Shown in pieces: positions 1 through 6,937 of a stretch of 16,505 nucleotides of DNA. Under the pieces are notes generated by a model. It did no database searches, was not told the origin of the DNA, and worked only from the letters and a program-made list of their open reading frames with translations. Every line of letters starts with the position of its first letter. Position 1 is the first letter of the stretch. The stretch comes from Actinomycetota bacterium. Lineage in GTDB: Bacteria > Actinomycetota > Actinomycetes > S36-B12 > UBA5976. Position numbers and translations under genes: made by a program. The stretch lies in assembly GCA_016870945.1 (NCBI GenBank), contig VGAH01000015.1, positions 1-16,505 of the forward strand. Reading direction: 5' to 3'.

Positions 1-568
1 ATTTACGCTGATTCAGCGCTCTATATCAGCGGGTGCATCATCGATTCGAACCAACATCGGTTTGGTACGTGCATTGCACTTTCCACGAGCGATACTCCCG
101 ATTTCGGCAGTGCTTGAACAGTTGATCGCTTTTGGAGCTTCTTTATTCATAATGATTCCGGTCTTGCTGTTGACGGGTGAACCGATCACGTGGTCTTGGC
201 TGCTTTTCTTCCCGGCCGTGTTGATCGTGGTGACCTTCTGCATGGGGGCTTCGCTTTTGTTTGCACGCCTAGCGGCCAACACCAAAGACGTTTCACAGAT
301 CTTGCCGTTCGGCCTTCGCGCCTGGATGTACGCCAGTGGCGTGTTCTATAGCGTCGACCGCTTCACCGCTGGATTTCCAGAGTGGGTAACGACGGTGCTA
401 AACCTCAACCCCGGTGCGATCTTTCTTCAGATTACCCGTGATGCGCTACTCGAGTCGTATTCCGCCCCAGCAATCGTGTGGGTCTGGGCTGCCGGGTGGG
501 CTGTCGGGTCTTTCGTTATCGGCTTCTTGGTGTTTTGGTCAGACGAGGCTGCTTATGGCCAAAGCTAA
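1..568 (+). CDS. ABC-2 type polysaccharide/teichoic acid export permease (5' partial)
   Basis: The reading frame is open from base 2 with no start visible, so the gene enters from the left edge and 188 C-terminal residues are seen. The fragment is rich in hydrophobic segments typical of an ABC-2 permease: one starting near visible residue 35 (LEQLIAFGASLFIMIPVLLL), one around residues 60-85, and a last helix near residues 155-180. The ending FWSDEAAYGQS and the stretch NLNPGAIFLQITRDALL resemble the C-terminal region of Wzm/TagG permeases, which export undecaprenyl-linked glycans across the plasma membrane. The TTG at 62 is an internal leucine, not the start. The next gene, an export ATPase, starts inside this one with a 14-base overlap, as expected for a two-gene transporter. 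The transported glycan cannot be told from sequence. Confidence 0.85.
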   Translation, partial: FTLIQRSISAGASSIRTNIGLVRALHFPRAILPISAVLEQLIAFGASLFIMIPVLLLTGEPITWSWLLFFPAVLIVVTFCMGASLLFARLAANTKDVSQILPFGLRAWMYASGVFYSVDRFTAGFPEWVTTVLNLNPGAIFLQITRDALLESYSAPAIVWVWAAGWAVGSFVIGFLVFWSDEAAYGQS

Positions 569-1361
569 GGCGAGCGTTGTAACCAAAGTGGACTTAAACC
601 CCACCGTCGTAGTCGACGACGTTCATGTGACTTACCGCGTTCGTGGTTCGGGCCGCAGCGCTTCTCTTCGTCGACTTCTTGGCAAAGGCAAATCAATCAA
701 AGAGGTGCATGCTGTGCGAGGGATCTCTTTCACCGCGAATCACGGTGAGGCGATCGGCTTGGTCGGGCGCAACGGTTCTGGTAAGTCAACCTTGCTGCGG
801 GTGATCGCCGGGCTGCTGCCCCCCACCCGAGGCACAGTCTTCACCGACGCTCAGCCGTCTTTACTTGGCGTCAACGCCGCGTTGGTTGGTGGTTTGACAG
901 GCACACGCAACATAGAACTTGGATGCCTGGCCTTAGGCATGTCCAAGAAAGAGGTCGCAAAAAGATTCGATTCAATCGTGCAGTTCAGCGGGCTAGGTGA
1001 GTTCATAGACATGCCAATGAATGCTTACTCGTCTGGTATGGGTGCGAGGCTCAGATTCGCCATCGCCGCTTCAATCTCGCACGACATACTGCTGATAGAT
1101 GAGGCGCTAGCGACTGGTGACGCCGAGTTTCGTGCCCGAAGTGAAGAAAGGATCCAACAATTGCGAGAGCAAGCAGGAACCGTGATTTTGGTGAGTCACT
1201 CATTAGGGTCAATTTTGCAAACCTGTGATCGCACGATCTGGATCGACAAAGGACAAATTCAAATGGACGGGCCAACCAAAGAAGTCGTTACCAAATACGA
1301 CGAGTGGGCCAAGGCCCACGGTGTTGGTAAGGCTCGGCGAGATCGCGCAGCACTCGATTAG
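555..1361 (+). CDS. ABC transporter ATP-binding protein, Wzt/TagH-type glycan exporter
   Basis: This is the ATPase partner of the permease before it, energising export of a lipid-linked surface glycan. From the ATG at 555 it has 268 residues. Visible motifs are Walker A GRNGSGKST (71-79), the signature YSSGMGARLRF (about 158-168), Walker B ILLIDEA (178-184) and the switch histidine in ILVSHS (H215). The roughly 50 residues before the core, with a basic loop near 30-50, and the short sequence between Walker A and signature match the TagH/Wzt subfamily rather than importers. It ends soon after the ATPase core, so it lacks the C-terminal carbohydrate-binding domain of E. coli O9a-type Wzt. Longer upstream in-frame starts lie deep inside the permease gene and are unlikely; ATG 555 gives a MAKAKAS start and a 14-base coupling overlap. 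Confidence 0.88.
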   Translation: MAKAKASVVTKVDLNPTVVVDDVHVTYRVRGSGRSASLRRLLGKGKSIKEVHAVRGISFTANHGEAIGLVGRNGSGKSTLLRVIAGLLPPTRGTVFTDAQPSLLGVNAALVGGLTGTRNIELGCLALGMSKKEVAKRFDSIVQFSGLGEFIDMPMNAYSSGMGARLRFAIAASISHDILLIDEALATGDAEFRARSEERIQQLREQAGTVILVSHSLGSILQTCDRTIWIDKGQIQMDGPTKEVVTKYDEWAKAHGVGKARRDRAALD

Positions 1362-1374
1362 AGGTCTGTAAAGC

Positions 1375-2457
1375 TTGAAGGTGTTAGTCGTCACCACGGT
1401 TCACAACCCCTACGACGCTCGCATAACCAAGCGCCAAATTGAGGCTCTGCTACAGGCAGGTCACGAAGTAACACTGATCGCGCCCTTCAAAGACTTCAAG
1501 GCGAACCCGCCCAAGGGGGTTCGTGGCATCAACGTCGCACGAAGTACGGGGCGCCATCGCGTCAAGTCTCTATTGCAAGTGCGCGCCCTGTTGAAGTCAC
1601 ATGCCCCCGAAAATGACGTCGTCTTGCTACATGACCCGGAATTGCTAAGTGCCATCAACCAAATTGGTGAAACACCCGTGGTCTTTGACGTTCATGAAGA
1701 CACTCGGGCAGCGCTTTCAATGAAACCGTGGCTGCCCGACTATCTAGGCGATGCGGCCCGTTCGCTAGTCGATCGTCTTGAGAAGAGAGCAGACGAACGA
1801 GCCACGGTGATTCTGGCTGAAACCTCGTATCAAAGCCGCTTCTCGCCAGATTCAGTCGTGGTTCCAAATTCCACCTGGGTGCCCAAAAAAGTATCTAAAC
1901 CTGGCGTAAAGAAGGTCGTCTACTTAGGCTCGCTCACATACGCCCGCGGGGCTAGCACGTTGATCGCAGTTGCCGGCTCATTGAAGGGCCTCTCGATTGA
2001 GGTAGACGTGATCGGCAGCGCTGACGCGCGCACCGCCGCGCTTTTGCAAAAAGCCGCCAAACGAGGTGATCTCACTTGGCACGATTTTGTACCTAATGAC
2101 GAGGCGCTACTCATGCTTGAGGGTGCCTTAGCCGGCCTGTCCTTGTTACGAGATGAGGCAAACTATCGATATTCATTACCTACGAAAATCGTTGAGTACA
2201 TGGCGCATGGAGTTCCTGTTATCACCACCCCACTACCTGTTGCCCGTGATGTGGTGACCAAGGCTGGAGCAGGCGAGGTTGTGCCGTTTGACGACCCTGT
2301 TGCCGTGGTCAAGGCGATTACCCGACTTCGCGATGACAAATCTTGGCGCGAGCGATGCGGCAAGAGCGGGCACGCTTATGCGATGAGTTCGCTTAACTGG
2401 CAGCATGACTCTGTCAAGTTTGTTAAGACTCTCGAGAAAGCCGCCTCGGGCTGGTAA
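1375..2457 (+). CDS. Glycosyltransferase family 4 protein
   Basis: Predicted cytoplasmic retaining glycosyltransferase of GT-B fold, 360 residues, transferring a sugar from a nucleotide donor to a growing glycan. The N-terminus MKVLVVTTVHNPYDARITKR is a typical GT4 acceptor-domain opening. VVPNSTWVP (162-170) leads into the donor domain opening VVYLGSLTYARG (181-192). LPTKIVEYMAHGVPVI (268-283), with E274, is the conserved donor-binding region. There is no signal peptide. The start is TTG at 1375, preceded by GAGG at 1361-1364, a plausible ribosome site. It lies 13 bases after the export ATPase and is probably in the same transcript, which supports a role in the exported glycan. Donor and acceptor are unknown. 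Its last 35 bases overlap the end of the convergent GT2 gene. Confidence 0.85.
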   Translation: MKVLVVTTVHNPYDARITKRQIEALLQAGHEVTLIAPFKDFKANPPKGVRGINVARSTGRHRVKSLLQVRALLKSHAPENDVVLLHDPELLSAINQIGETPVVFDVHEDTRAALSMKPWLPDYLGDAARSLVDRLEKRADERATVILAETSYQSRFSPDSVVVPNSTWVPKKVSKPGVKKVVYLGSLTYARGASTLIAVAGSLKGLSIEVDVIGSADARTAALLQKAAKRGDLTWHDFVPNDEALLMLEGALAGLSLLRDEANYRYSLPTKIVEYMAHGVPVITTPLPVARDVVTKAGAGEVVPFDDPVAVVKAITRLRDDKSWRERCGKSGHAYAMSSLNWQHDSVKFVKTLEKAASGW

Positions 2458-3448
2458 TGAAACCAACCCCCCAAGCCAGGTGCATCGTTAGCAGGGCCAA
2501 TGGGGTTGCCAACTTCACTCGCCAGGCGACTTTGCGAGAGATGTAAAGGCCAGCAAAGATCTCACTAATCAAATAGAACGCCCAGCACATGAGCCCGAGC
2601 CATAAAAGCGGGCGTACCCACAAACCGGCCAACATAAGAGCCGTTGCCGAAATAAGCGCGCCTACCAACAGAGGGGCTGTTAGGTAGCGCAACGATCGGG
2701 TTTCAGGGTATCTGCGCATTAGCGCCCGACGCCATGTGCCGTATTCAAAGTATTGGCGTGCCAAGGCGAGCACGTTGGGTCTAGGGCGGTATTTGACTTC
2801 TAACTTAGGTGTAAACCAAACAAGCCCCCCGGTTGTTCTCAATCGGTGGTTGAGCTCCCAGTCTTGCGCTCGCTTGAATTTGGAATCGAATCCTCCGACG
2901 CGCTCAAGTGCGCTTCTTCTAAAGCAACCGAGATAAACCGATGAAGATGGGCCTGCACCACCCCCTATGTGATACGCCGCGTTGCCAACCCCGATTGGTG
3001 AAGTCATAGCCAGTGCAGTCGCCTTTTCCCAAGTGGTGACACCTGACGCTGCCATTACGCCACCAACGTTGTCGGCACCTGTTCGATGAAGTTCAAGGAC
3101 TGCATTGCGAATGTAATCGGGTGCTAACTCACCATGGGCATCAACCCGAATAACTATCGGGTGAGAGCTCGCTTGTAGTGCCGCATTCAGCGCGTCCGCG
3201 GTCTGACCGGTCGGGTTTTCCACTAGCACGATGCGTGAGTCCTGATCGCGCAACTGTTTGGCAATTGCGTTGGTGCGGTCACTCGAGGGCCCCAAGCCCA
3301 AGATCACTTCGATTTCCCCGTCATGGACTTGGCTCAACACTGACGTGACTGCCGCAGCTAAGTGACGCTCTTCATTCAAAACAGGCATGATGACGGTCAC
3401 GTTCGACGTAGGTTCGACCGATGTATCGCTAACTAACGGGGTCACCAT
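2423..3448 (-). CDS. Membrane glycosyltransferase family 2, ExoA-like
   Basis: Predicted membrane-anchored glycosyltransferase of GT-A fold, 341 residues from ATG 3448. The N-terminal domain has VTVIMPVLNEERHL (17-30) and the donor/metal motif in VRVDAHGELAPDY (100-112), where DAH replaces the usual DxD. This R-V-D-A-H form, with GADNVGG (124-130), is characteristic of ExoA-type enzymes of succinoglycan synthesis. QDWELNHRLR (195-204) corresponds to the catalytic-base/(Q/R)xxRW region. Three hydrophobic segments follow (about 256-278, 280-302, 313-333), anchoring the protein in the membrane. TTG 3451 and GTG 3445 are alternative starts directly beside the ATG. A TAACGT hexamer upstream suggests leaderless or near-leaderless transcription. 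It sits between glycan genes, so a role in the same surface polymer is likely; the sugar added is unknown. Confidence 0.85.
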   Translation of the reverse strand: MVTPLVSDTSVEPTSNVTVIMPVLNEERHLAAAVTSVLSQVHDGEIEVILGLGPSSDRTNAIAKQLRDQDSRIVLVENPTGQTADALNAALQASSHPIVIRVDAHGELAPDYIRNAVLELHRTGADNVGGVMAASGVTTWEKATALAMTSPIGVGNAAYHIGGGAGPSSSVYLGCFRRSALERVGGFDSKFKRAQDWELNHRLRTTGGLVWFTPKLEVKYRPRPNVLALARQYFEYGTWRRALMRRYPETRSLRYLTAPLLVGALISATALMLAGLWVRPLLWLGLMCWAFYLISEIFAGLYISRKVAWRVKLATPLALLTMHLAWGVGFITSPRRLSRES

Positions 3449-3457
3449 CAATCACCG

Positions 3458-3463
3458 ACGTTA
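3458..3463 (-). promoter_or_regulatory. Putative -10 element of the GT2 gene (TAACGT)
   Basis: On the minus strand TAACGT fits the actinobacterial TANNNT -10 pattern. It is followed by six bases and then TTG-ATG-GTG at the gene start. Transcription starting 6-9 bases after it would give a leaderless or nearly leaderless mRNA. No convincing -35 is seen. The same arrangement occurs before birA, which raises confidence. Confidence 0.4.
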
Positions 3464-3478
3464 CCTAGTCAGGCCCCT

Positions 3479-4834
3479 ATGGTTGGCCGGGTGAACTCCA
3501 CCGTTAAGGGTGCGTCTTTGCGACTCGGGGTCATTGGAACCGGCTACTTAGGCGCAGTACACGCGGCTTGTATGGCAGATCTTGGTCACGAGGTCATCGG
3601 GTTAGACACCGACCAAGAGCGCGTAAACAGTTTGAATCGCGGAGTAGCGCCCATTTATGAGCCTGGGCTAGACGACCTACTCAAGAAAACTCTCGCGACC
3701 GGGCGATTGAGATTCACTTCTGACGTAGTAGAGACGGCCAAAGGTGCCGACATTCACTTCATTTGTGTAGGAACCCCTCAAAAAGAAGGGTCGAATGCCG
3801 CCGACCTCACTTACGTCTGGTCGGCGGTGGAACACCTGAGCCCCCACCTAAGCGATGGTGCTTTGGTGGTGGGTAAGTCGACCGTACCCGTAGGTACTGC
3901 AGAAGAGGTTGCCAAACGAGTCGCACAGTTGTCGCCACCAGGCACGAACGTAGAAGTCGCCTGGAACCCCGAGTTCTTACGCGAGGGCTTTGCGATCGCA
4001 GACACCGTTAGCCCCGATCGATTAGTTATCGGCGTGCGAAGCACCGAGGCAGAAAAACGTCTGCGAGAGGTTTACCGGGTGATCCTTGAAAAAGGAACGC
4101 CAATGGTTGTAACGGACTTTGCAACGGCTGAATTAGTCAAAGTAGCCGCAAACGCCTTCTTGGCTACCAAAATCTCTTTCATCAACGCCATGGCCGAAAT
4201 ATGCGAGGTCACTGGAGCCAACGTCACCGAATTAGCAAACGCAATCGGTCAAGATCCTCGAATAGGGTCGCGATTCTTGCGCGCAGGGATCGGTTTTGGT
4301 GGTGGCTGTCTGCCTAAAGACATACGTGCCTTCATGGCTCGAGCCGAAGAGTTAGGACTAGCCGAGTCACTGGCTTTCTTGACCGAAGTGGACGCAATCA
4401 ATCAAAGAAGGCGCGACACCGCCACCAAGTACGTGACCGACATGCTTGAAAACAGGGTTGAGGGTTCGGTCGTGGCAGTCCTGGGTGCAGCCTTCAAACC
4501 CGACAGCGACGACGTGCGTGATTCACCCGCGCTATTTGTGGCTGACAAACTAAGAGCGAGGGGCGCGACCGTTCGCGTTCACGACCCCAGGGCTCAACAC
4601 AACGCGAAGCGCAATTACCCCCAGCTCGAATACCCCCCTAGCGTCGAAGAGACTGTGGTTGGTGCGGACATCGTCTTGCACATGACCGAATGGGCCGAGT
4701 ACCGAAATTTGAATCCAACTGAGATTTCTAAGTTGGTTCGCCACAAGCGAATATTCGACGGTCGAAACGAGCTAGATCTCAAGCAGTGGCAGTCGGCCGG
4801 GTGGGCCACTAAATCGCTAGGACGACCTCAATAA
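3479..4834 (+). CDS. ugd: UDP-glucose 6-dehydrogenase
   Basis: Oxidises UDP-glucose to UDP-glucuronate with two NAD+ (EC 1.1.1.22), providing an acidic sugar donor for surface glycans. 451 residues, normal for the family. Visible are the Rossmann NAD site GTGYLG (20-25) within LGVIGTGYLGAVHAACMADLGH, VGTPQKEG (97-104), KSTVPVGT (133-140), NPEFLREG (163-170), the catalytic cysteine in GFGGGCLPKD (C277), and the C-terminal UDP-binding domain with AFKPDSDDVRDSPA (338-351) and HMTEWAEYRNL (401-411). GDP-mannose or UDP-ManNAc dehydrogenases share this fold, but the motifs fit Ugd best. ATG 3479 is used; GTG 3491 is possible. No Shine-Dalgarno is visible and only 30 bases separate it from the divergent GT2 gene. 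Its 3' end overlaps the convergent sulfotransferase by 18 bases. Confidence 0.92.
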   Translation: MVGRVNSTVKGASLRLGVIGTGYLGAVHAACMADLGHEVIGLDTDQERVNSLNRGVAPIYEPGLDDLLKKTLATGRLRFTSDVVETAKGADIHFICVGTPQKEGSNAADLTYVWSAVEHLSPHLSDGALVVGKSTVPVGTAEEVAKRVAQLSPPGTNVEVAWNPEFLREGFAIADTVSPDRLVIGVRSTEAEKRLREVYRVILEKGTPMVVTDFATAELVKVAANAFLATKISFINAMAEICEVTGANVTELANAIGQDPRIGSRFLRAGIGFGGGCLPKDIRAFMARAEELGLAESLAFLTEVDAINQRRRDTATKYVTDMLENRVEGSVVAVLGAAFKPDSDDVRDSPALFVADKLRARGATVRVHDPRAQHNAKRNYPQLEYPPSVEETVVGADIVLHMTEWAEYRNLNPTEISKLVRHKRIFDGRNELDLKQWQSAGWATKSLGRPQ

Positions 4835-5992
4835 CTTTTTGAGTTTTCGCTGCATTCGTCGCACTGTTAGGTAAGACTCAGGGGGCGCAAACTCGAAAAC
4901 TTTTTGTAAGGCCAAATACGTCGCGTCTGACACTTCACTTGCTGTCGGATCCTTCGGGGCCTTCGTGAATTCGCTAAGTAATTCGTCCAACGACCCAACG
5001 ATTGAAGCGCCCGTATTCGAGAGCTCATCTACGTCGAACTTTGACCAGCCCGACACAGATGACCGATCTTGTTCGGGCACGGCCAGGTTGGGGCCTCGTT
5101 CAGGTCGCGTGTGAAAACCCTCTCGAACGATCATGAATCGAAGCCGGCGCCGAGCCAAATCTGGCATCTTGGTCGAGAGCATGGCGCGATTTACAGCCGC
5201 TAACGCAAAGGCTTCAGGCGCCGTGATTCCGATGTTGGCCTCAGCCTGAGAAAGCTTCGGTGCCTCAGTTGGCAGCACCTCGCTAAGCCCGCAAGCCTCG
5301 GCGAACCTCTGCCATAACAGATTTGGTGAACCACCCGCAGCGACGGTCACCACAGTTATCGAGCCTCCGGTCAGTTTTTGCCAGCGACGAACCAGACCGC
5401 TGATCAAATACGCACGCCAGAACCCGCGCATCAAATCGCCCTCGTAGCCCTCAGCGGCCCCTGCCTCGCCCTCGCCCTTTACGAATTCATCTGCGATCCG
5501 TCGCAGGTAGCGCTGATAACTCTCGCCGCGTCCATTTCGCACATGCTGCTGCCAAGACGAAGGGATGATGCGCTCTAGAGATCGAGCAGTTATCACGACT
5601 TCAATTGGCGCCTGCAACGAATCAACGATCTTACGTGCGTCTTTGGTGCGCAACGTAGAGAGGGCTTCGGCCGAAAGAAGTACGGGGCCATCCCAAGATT
5701 GAACTTCGCGCGACATACGGTTCCAAGCGACTTTGAGTCGCTCAGTTCTTGGTTCACTAACCCAAGAGAATCCGCCCGGCGCTCCGCCGTACATGGGTGC
5801 CTCTTGGTTGTAAGAACGCTCCCGTCGTGCCCAACGCATCGGGTACAACCACCCAGCCGATTCGAGTCGGTTCACCTGAGTTCGCATAGCTTGCTGCAAA
5901 AAAGTAGAGCCTGATTTCTGAGTGCCGATGTGTAGAACGATTCGATTTGCCACAGCCCGCGTAGAATCGCACAAAACTGCCCGGTTTTTCAC
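4817..5992 (-). CDS. Sulfotransferase family protein (PAPS-dependent, predicted)
   Basis: Predicted cytoplasmic sulfotransferase of 391 residues. IVLHIGTQKSGSTFLQ (18-33) is the 5'-phosphosulfate-binding loop near the N-terminus (GTQKSGST 23-30), and VVITARSLERIIPSSWQQH (132-150) matches the 3'-phosphate-binding segment with its Arg (R137) and Ser (S145/S146). Such enzymes move sulfate from PAPS to hydroxyl or amino groups of glycans or lipids. The middle and C-terminus are not recognisable beyond family level and end in a basic tail (RRMQRKLKKLL). The divergent cysD-cysNC genes make PAPS, which strongly supports the function. The acceptor is unknown; the neighbouring glycan export and Ugd genes suggest a surface polysaccharide. 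The start is uncertain: GTG 5992 is the longest, and GTG 5953 (MANRIVLHIG) gives the more usual short N-terminus. Confidence 0.8.
   Translation of the reverse strand: MKNRAVLCDSTRAVANRIVLHIGTQKSGSTFLQQAMRTQVNRLESAGWLYPMRWARRERSYNQEAPMYGGAPGGFSWVSEPRTERLKVAWNRMSREVQSWDGPVLLSAEALSTLRTKDARKIVDSLQAPIEVVITARSLERIIPSSWQQHVRNGRGESYQRYLRRIADEFVKGEGEAGAAEGYEGDLMRGFWRAYLISGLVRRWQKLTGGSITVVTVAAGGSPNLLWQRFAEACGLSEVLPTEAPKLSQAEANIGITAPEAFALAAVNRAMLSTKMPDLARRRLRFMIVREGFHTRPERGPNLAVPEQDRSSVSGWSKFDVDELSNTGASIVGSLDELLSEFTKAPKDPTASEVSDATYLALQKVFEFAPPESYLTVRRMQRKLKKLLRSS
4827..4847 (+). terminator. Weak hairpin plus T-run at the end of ugd
   Basis: CTCAA (4827-4831) can pair with TTGAG (4839-4843) across a 7-base loop that contains the ugd stop codon, followed by TTTT (4844-4847). 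The stem is only 5 bp and A/T-rich, so termination here is tentative. The site also lies in the 3' coding end of the convergent sulfotransferase gene. Confidence 0.22.
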
Positions 5993-6048
5993 GAAAGCAA
6001 CTCGACCCAGGAGTCTCTATCTCGGTAAAACAGGCCAGCCATGATCAA
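5993..6048. promoter_or_regulatory. Divergent intergenic region sulfotransferase / cysD
   Basis: Only 56 bases separate the longest sulfotransferase start from the cysD GTG, so both promoters must lie here or inside the neighbouring gene ends. The stretch is locally A/T-richer around 6018-6030. I find no clear -10/-35 pair, operator palindrome or Shine-Dalgarno. If the sulfotransferase starts at GTG 5953, the gap grows to 95 bases. Shared placement suggests the genes may be expressed together. Confidence 0.4.
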
Positions 6049-6936
6049 GTGCTAGACGCCCTGGAATCAGAGGCAATCGCAATCTTTCGTGAGGCGGCAG
6101 CCGCCTTTCGCTCGCCGGTGCTGCTTTATTCGATCGGAAAAGATTCTTCAGTACTGCTACACGTCGCCTTGAAGGCTTTCGCGCCAGCCCCGTTGCCTTT
6201 TCCGATCTTGCACATCGATACTGGCTGGAAGTTTCGCGAAATGATCACGTTTCGCGATCGCATAGCCAGCACCTTGGGCCTTGAGTTGATCGTCGGTCAA
6301 AACGAGGCGGCTATTGCAGAGGGTGTTAACCCCTTCACCCACGGCGCCCAAGAACACACTCGCCTGCTAAAGACGTTGCCGCTTAGAAACACTCTCGATA
6401 AAGGAGGGTTCGATGCGGCCATAGGCGGCGCGCGTCGAGACGAAGAGCGCAGCCGTGCGAAAGAAAGAATTTTTAGTCTGCGTGAAGAAGGGCACCGTTG
6501 GGAACCGAGAAATCAGCGGCCCGAGTTATGGCGCTCACCAAACACCAAATTGGTCGAGGGGCAAACCATGCGAGTCTTTCCACTCTCAGACTGGACTGAA
6601 ATAGACATATGGCGCTACATCAGGCGAGAAAAAATCGAAATAGTTGACCTTTACTTCGCTCGCCGGCGTCCCGTCGTTGAAAAAGATGGTGCGTTGCTTA
6701 TGGTCGACGACGACCGAATGCCGATAGCCAAAGGCGACGTAATTCAAACGAAAAGTGTGCGATTTAGAACCCTTGGTTGCTACCCTCTCACCGCCGCAAT
6801 CGAGTCAACTGCTTCAACATTGGATGAACTGATAGCCGAAATGGAACAAACCAAATTAAGTGAGCGAGCCGGAAGGCTCATTGACGGGTCTCGGTCAGAG
6901 TCAATGGAAACAAAAAAGCAAGAGGGTTACTTCTAG
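6049..6936 (+). CDS. cysD: Sulfate adenylyltransferase subunit 2
   Basis: Small catalytic subunit of ATP sulfurylase (EC 2.7.7.4), making adenosine 5'-phosphosulfate from ATP and sulfate, with GTP hydrolysis by the CysN partner driving the reaction. 295 residues, the usual length. It has the PP-loop SIGKDSS (28-34), LHIDTGWKF (54-62), GGARRDEERSRAKERIFS (126-143), VFPLSDWTEIDIWRYI (176-191) and the family-typical end KQEGYF. GTG 6049 is the only near start in frame, and aligns with the usual LEAES opening as LDALESEAI; ATG 6041 is out of frame. CysNC starts one base after the stop codon, so the two are co-transcribed. No cysH, cysI or sulfate transporter gene is in the window, so the pair may serve sulfation rather than, or as well as, cysteine synthesis. 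Confidence 0.95.
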   Translation: MLDALESEAIAIFREAAAAFRSPVLLYSIGKDSSVLLHVALKAFAPAPLPFPILHIDTGWKFREMITFRDRIASTLGLELIVGQNEAAIAEGVNPFTHGAQEHTRLLKTLPLRNTLDKGGFDAAIGGARRDEERSRAKERIFSLREEGHRWEPRNQRPELWRSPNTKLVEGQTMRVFPLSDWTEIDIWRYIRREKIEIVDLYFARRRPVVEKDGALLMVDDDRMPIAKGDVIQTKSVRFRTLGCYPLTAAIESTASTLDELIAEMEQTKLSERAGRLIDGSRSESMETKKQEGYF

Positions 6937-6937
6937 G

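Noticed and set aside
414..1361. Export ATPase starting at 414
   Set aside because: This would overlap the permease by 155 bases and add about 47 residues unlike the family; ATG 555 gives a normal start.
2449..2468. 7-bp hairpin GGCTGGT / ACCAACC at the GT4-GT2 junction as a bidirectional terminator
   Set aside because: On the plus strand it has a C-A mismatch, and neither strand shows a following T-run; it may be chance in coding sequence.
5993..6048. Possible SAM/cysteine-type riboswitch before cysD
   Set aside because: The spacer is 56 bases, too short for known sulfur riboswitches, and shows no conserved stems.
6860..6937. N-terminal extension of CysNC inside cysD
   Set aside because: Family members begin a few residues before the GTPase G1 loop; GTG 6938 fits and has an upstream purine-rich ribosome site.
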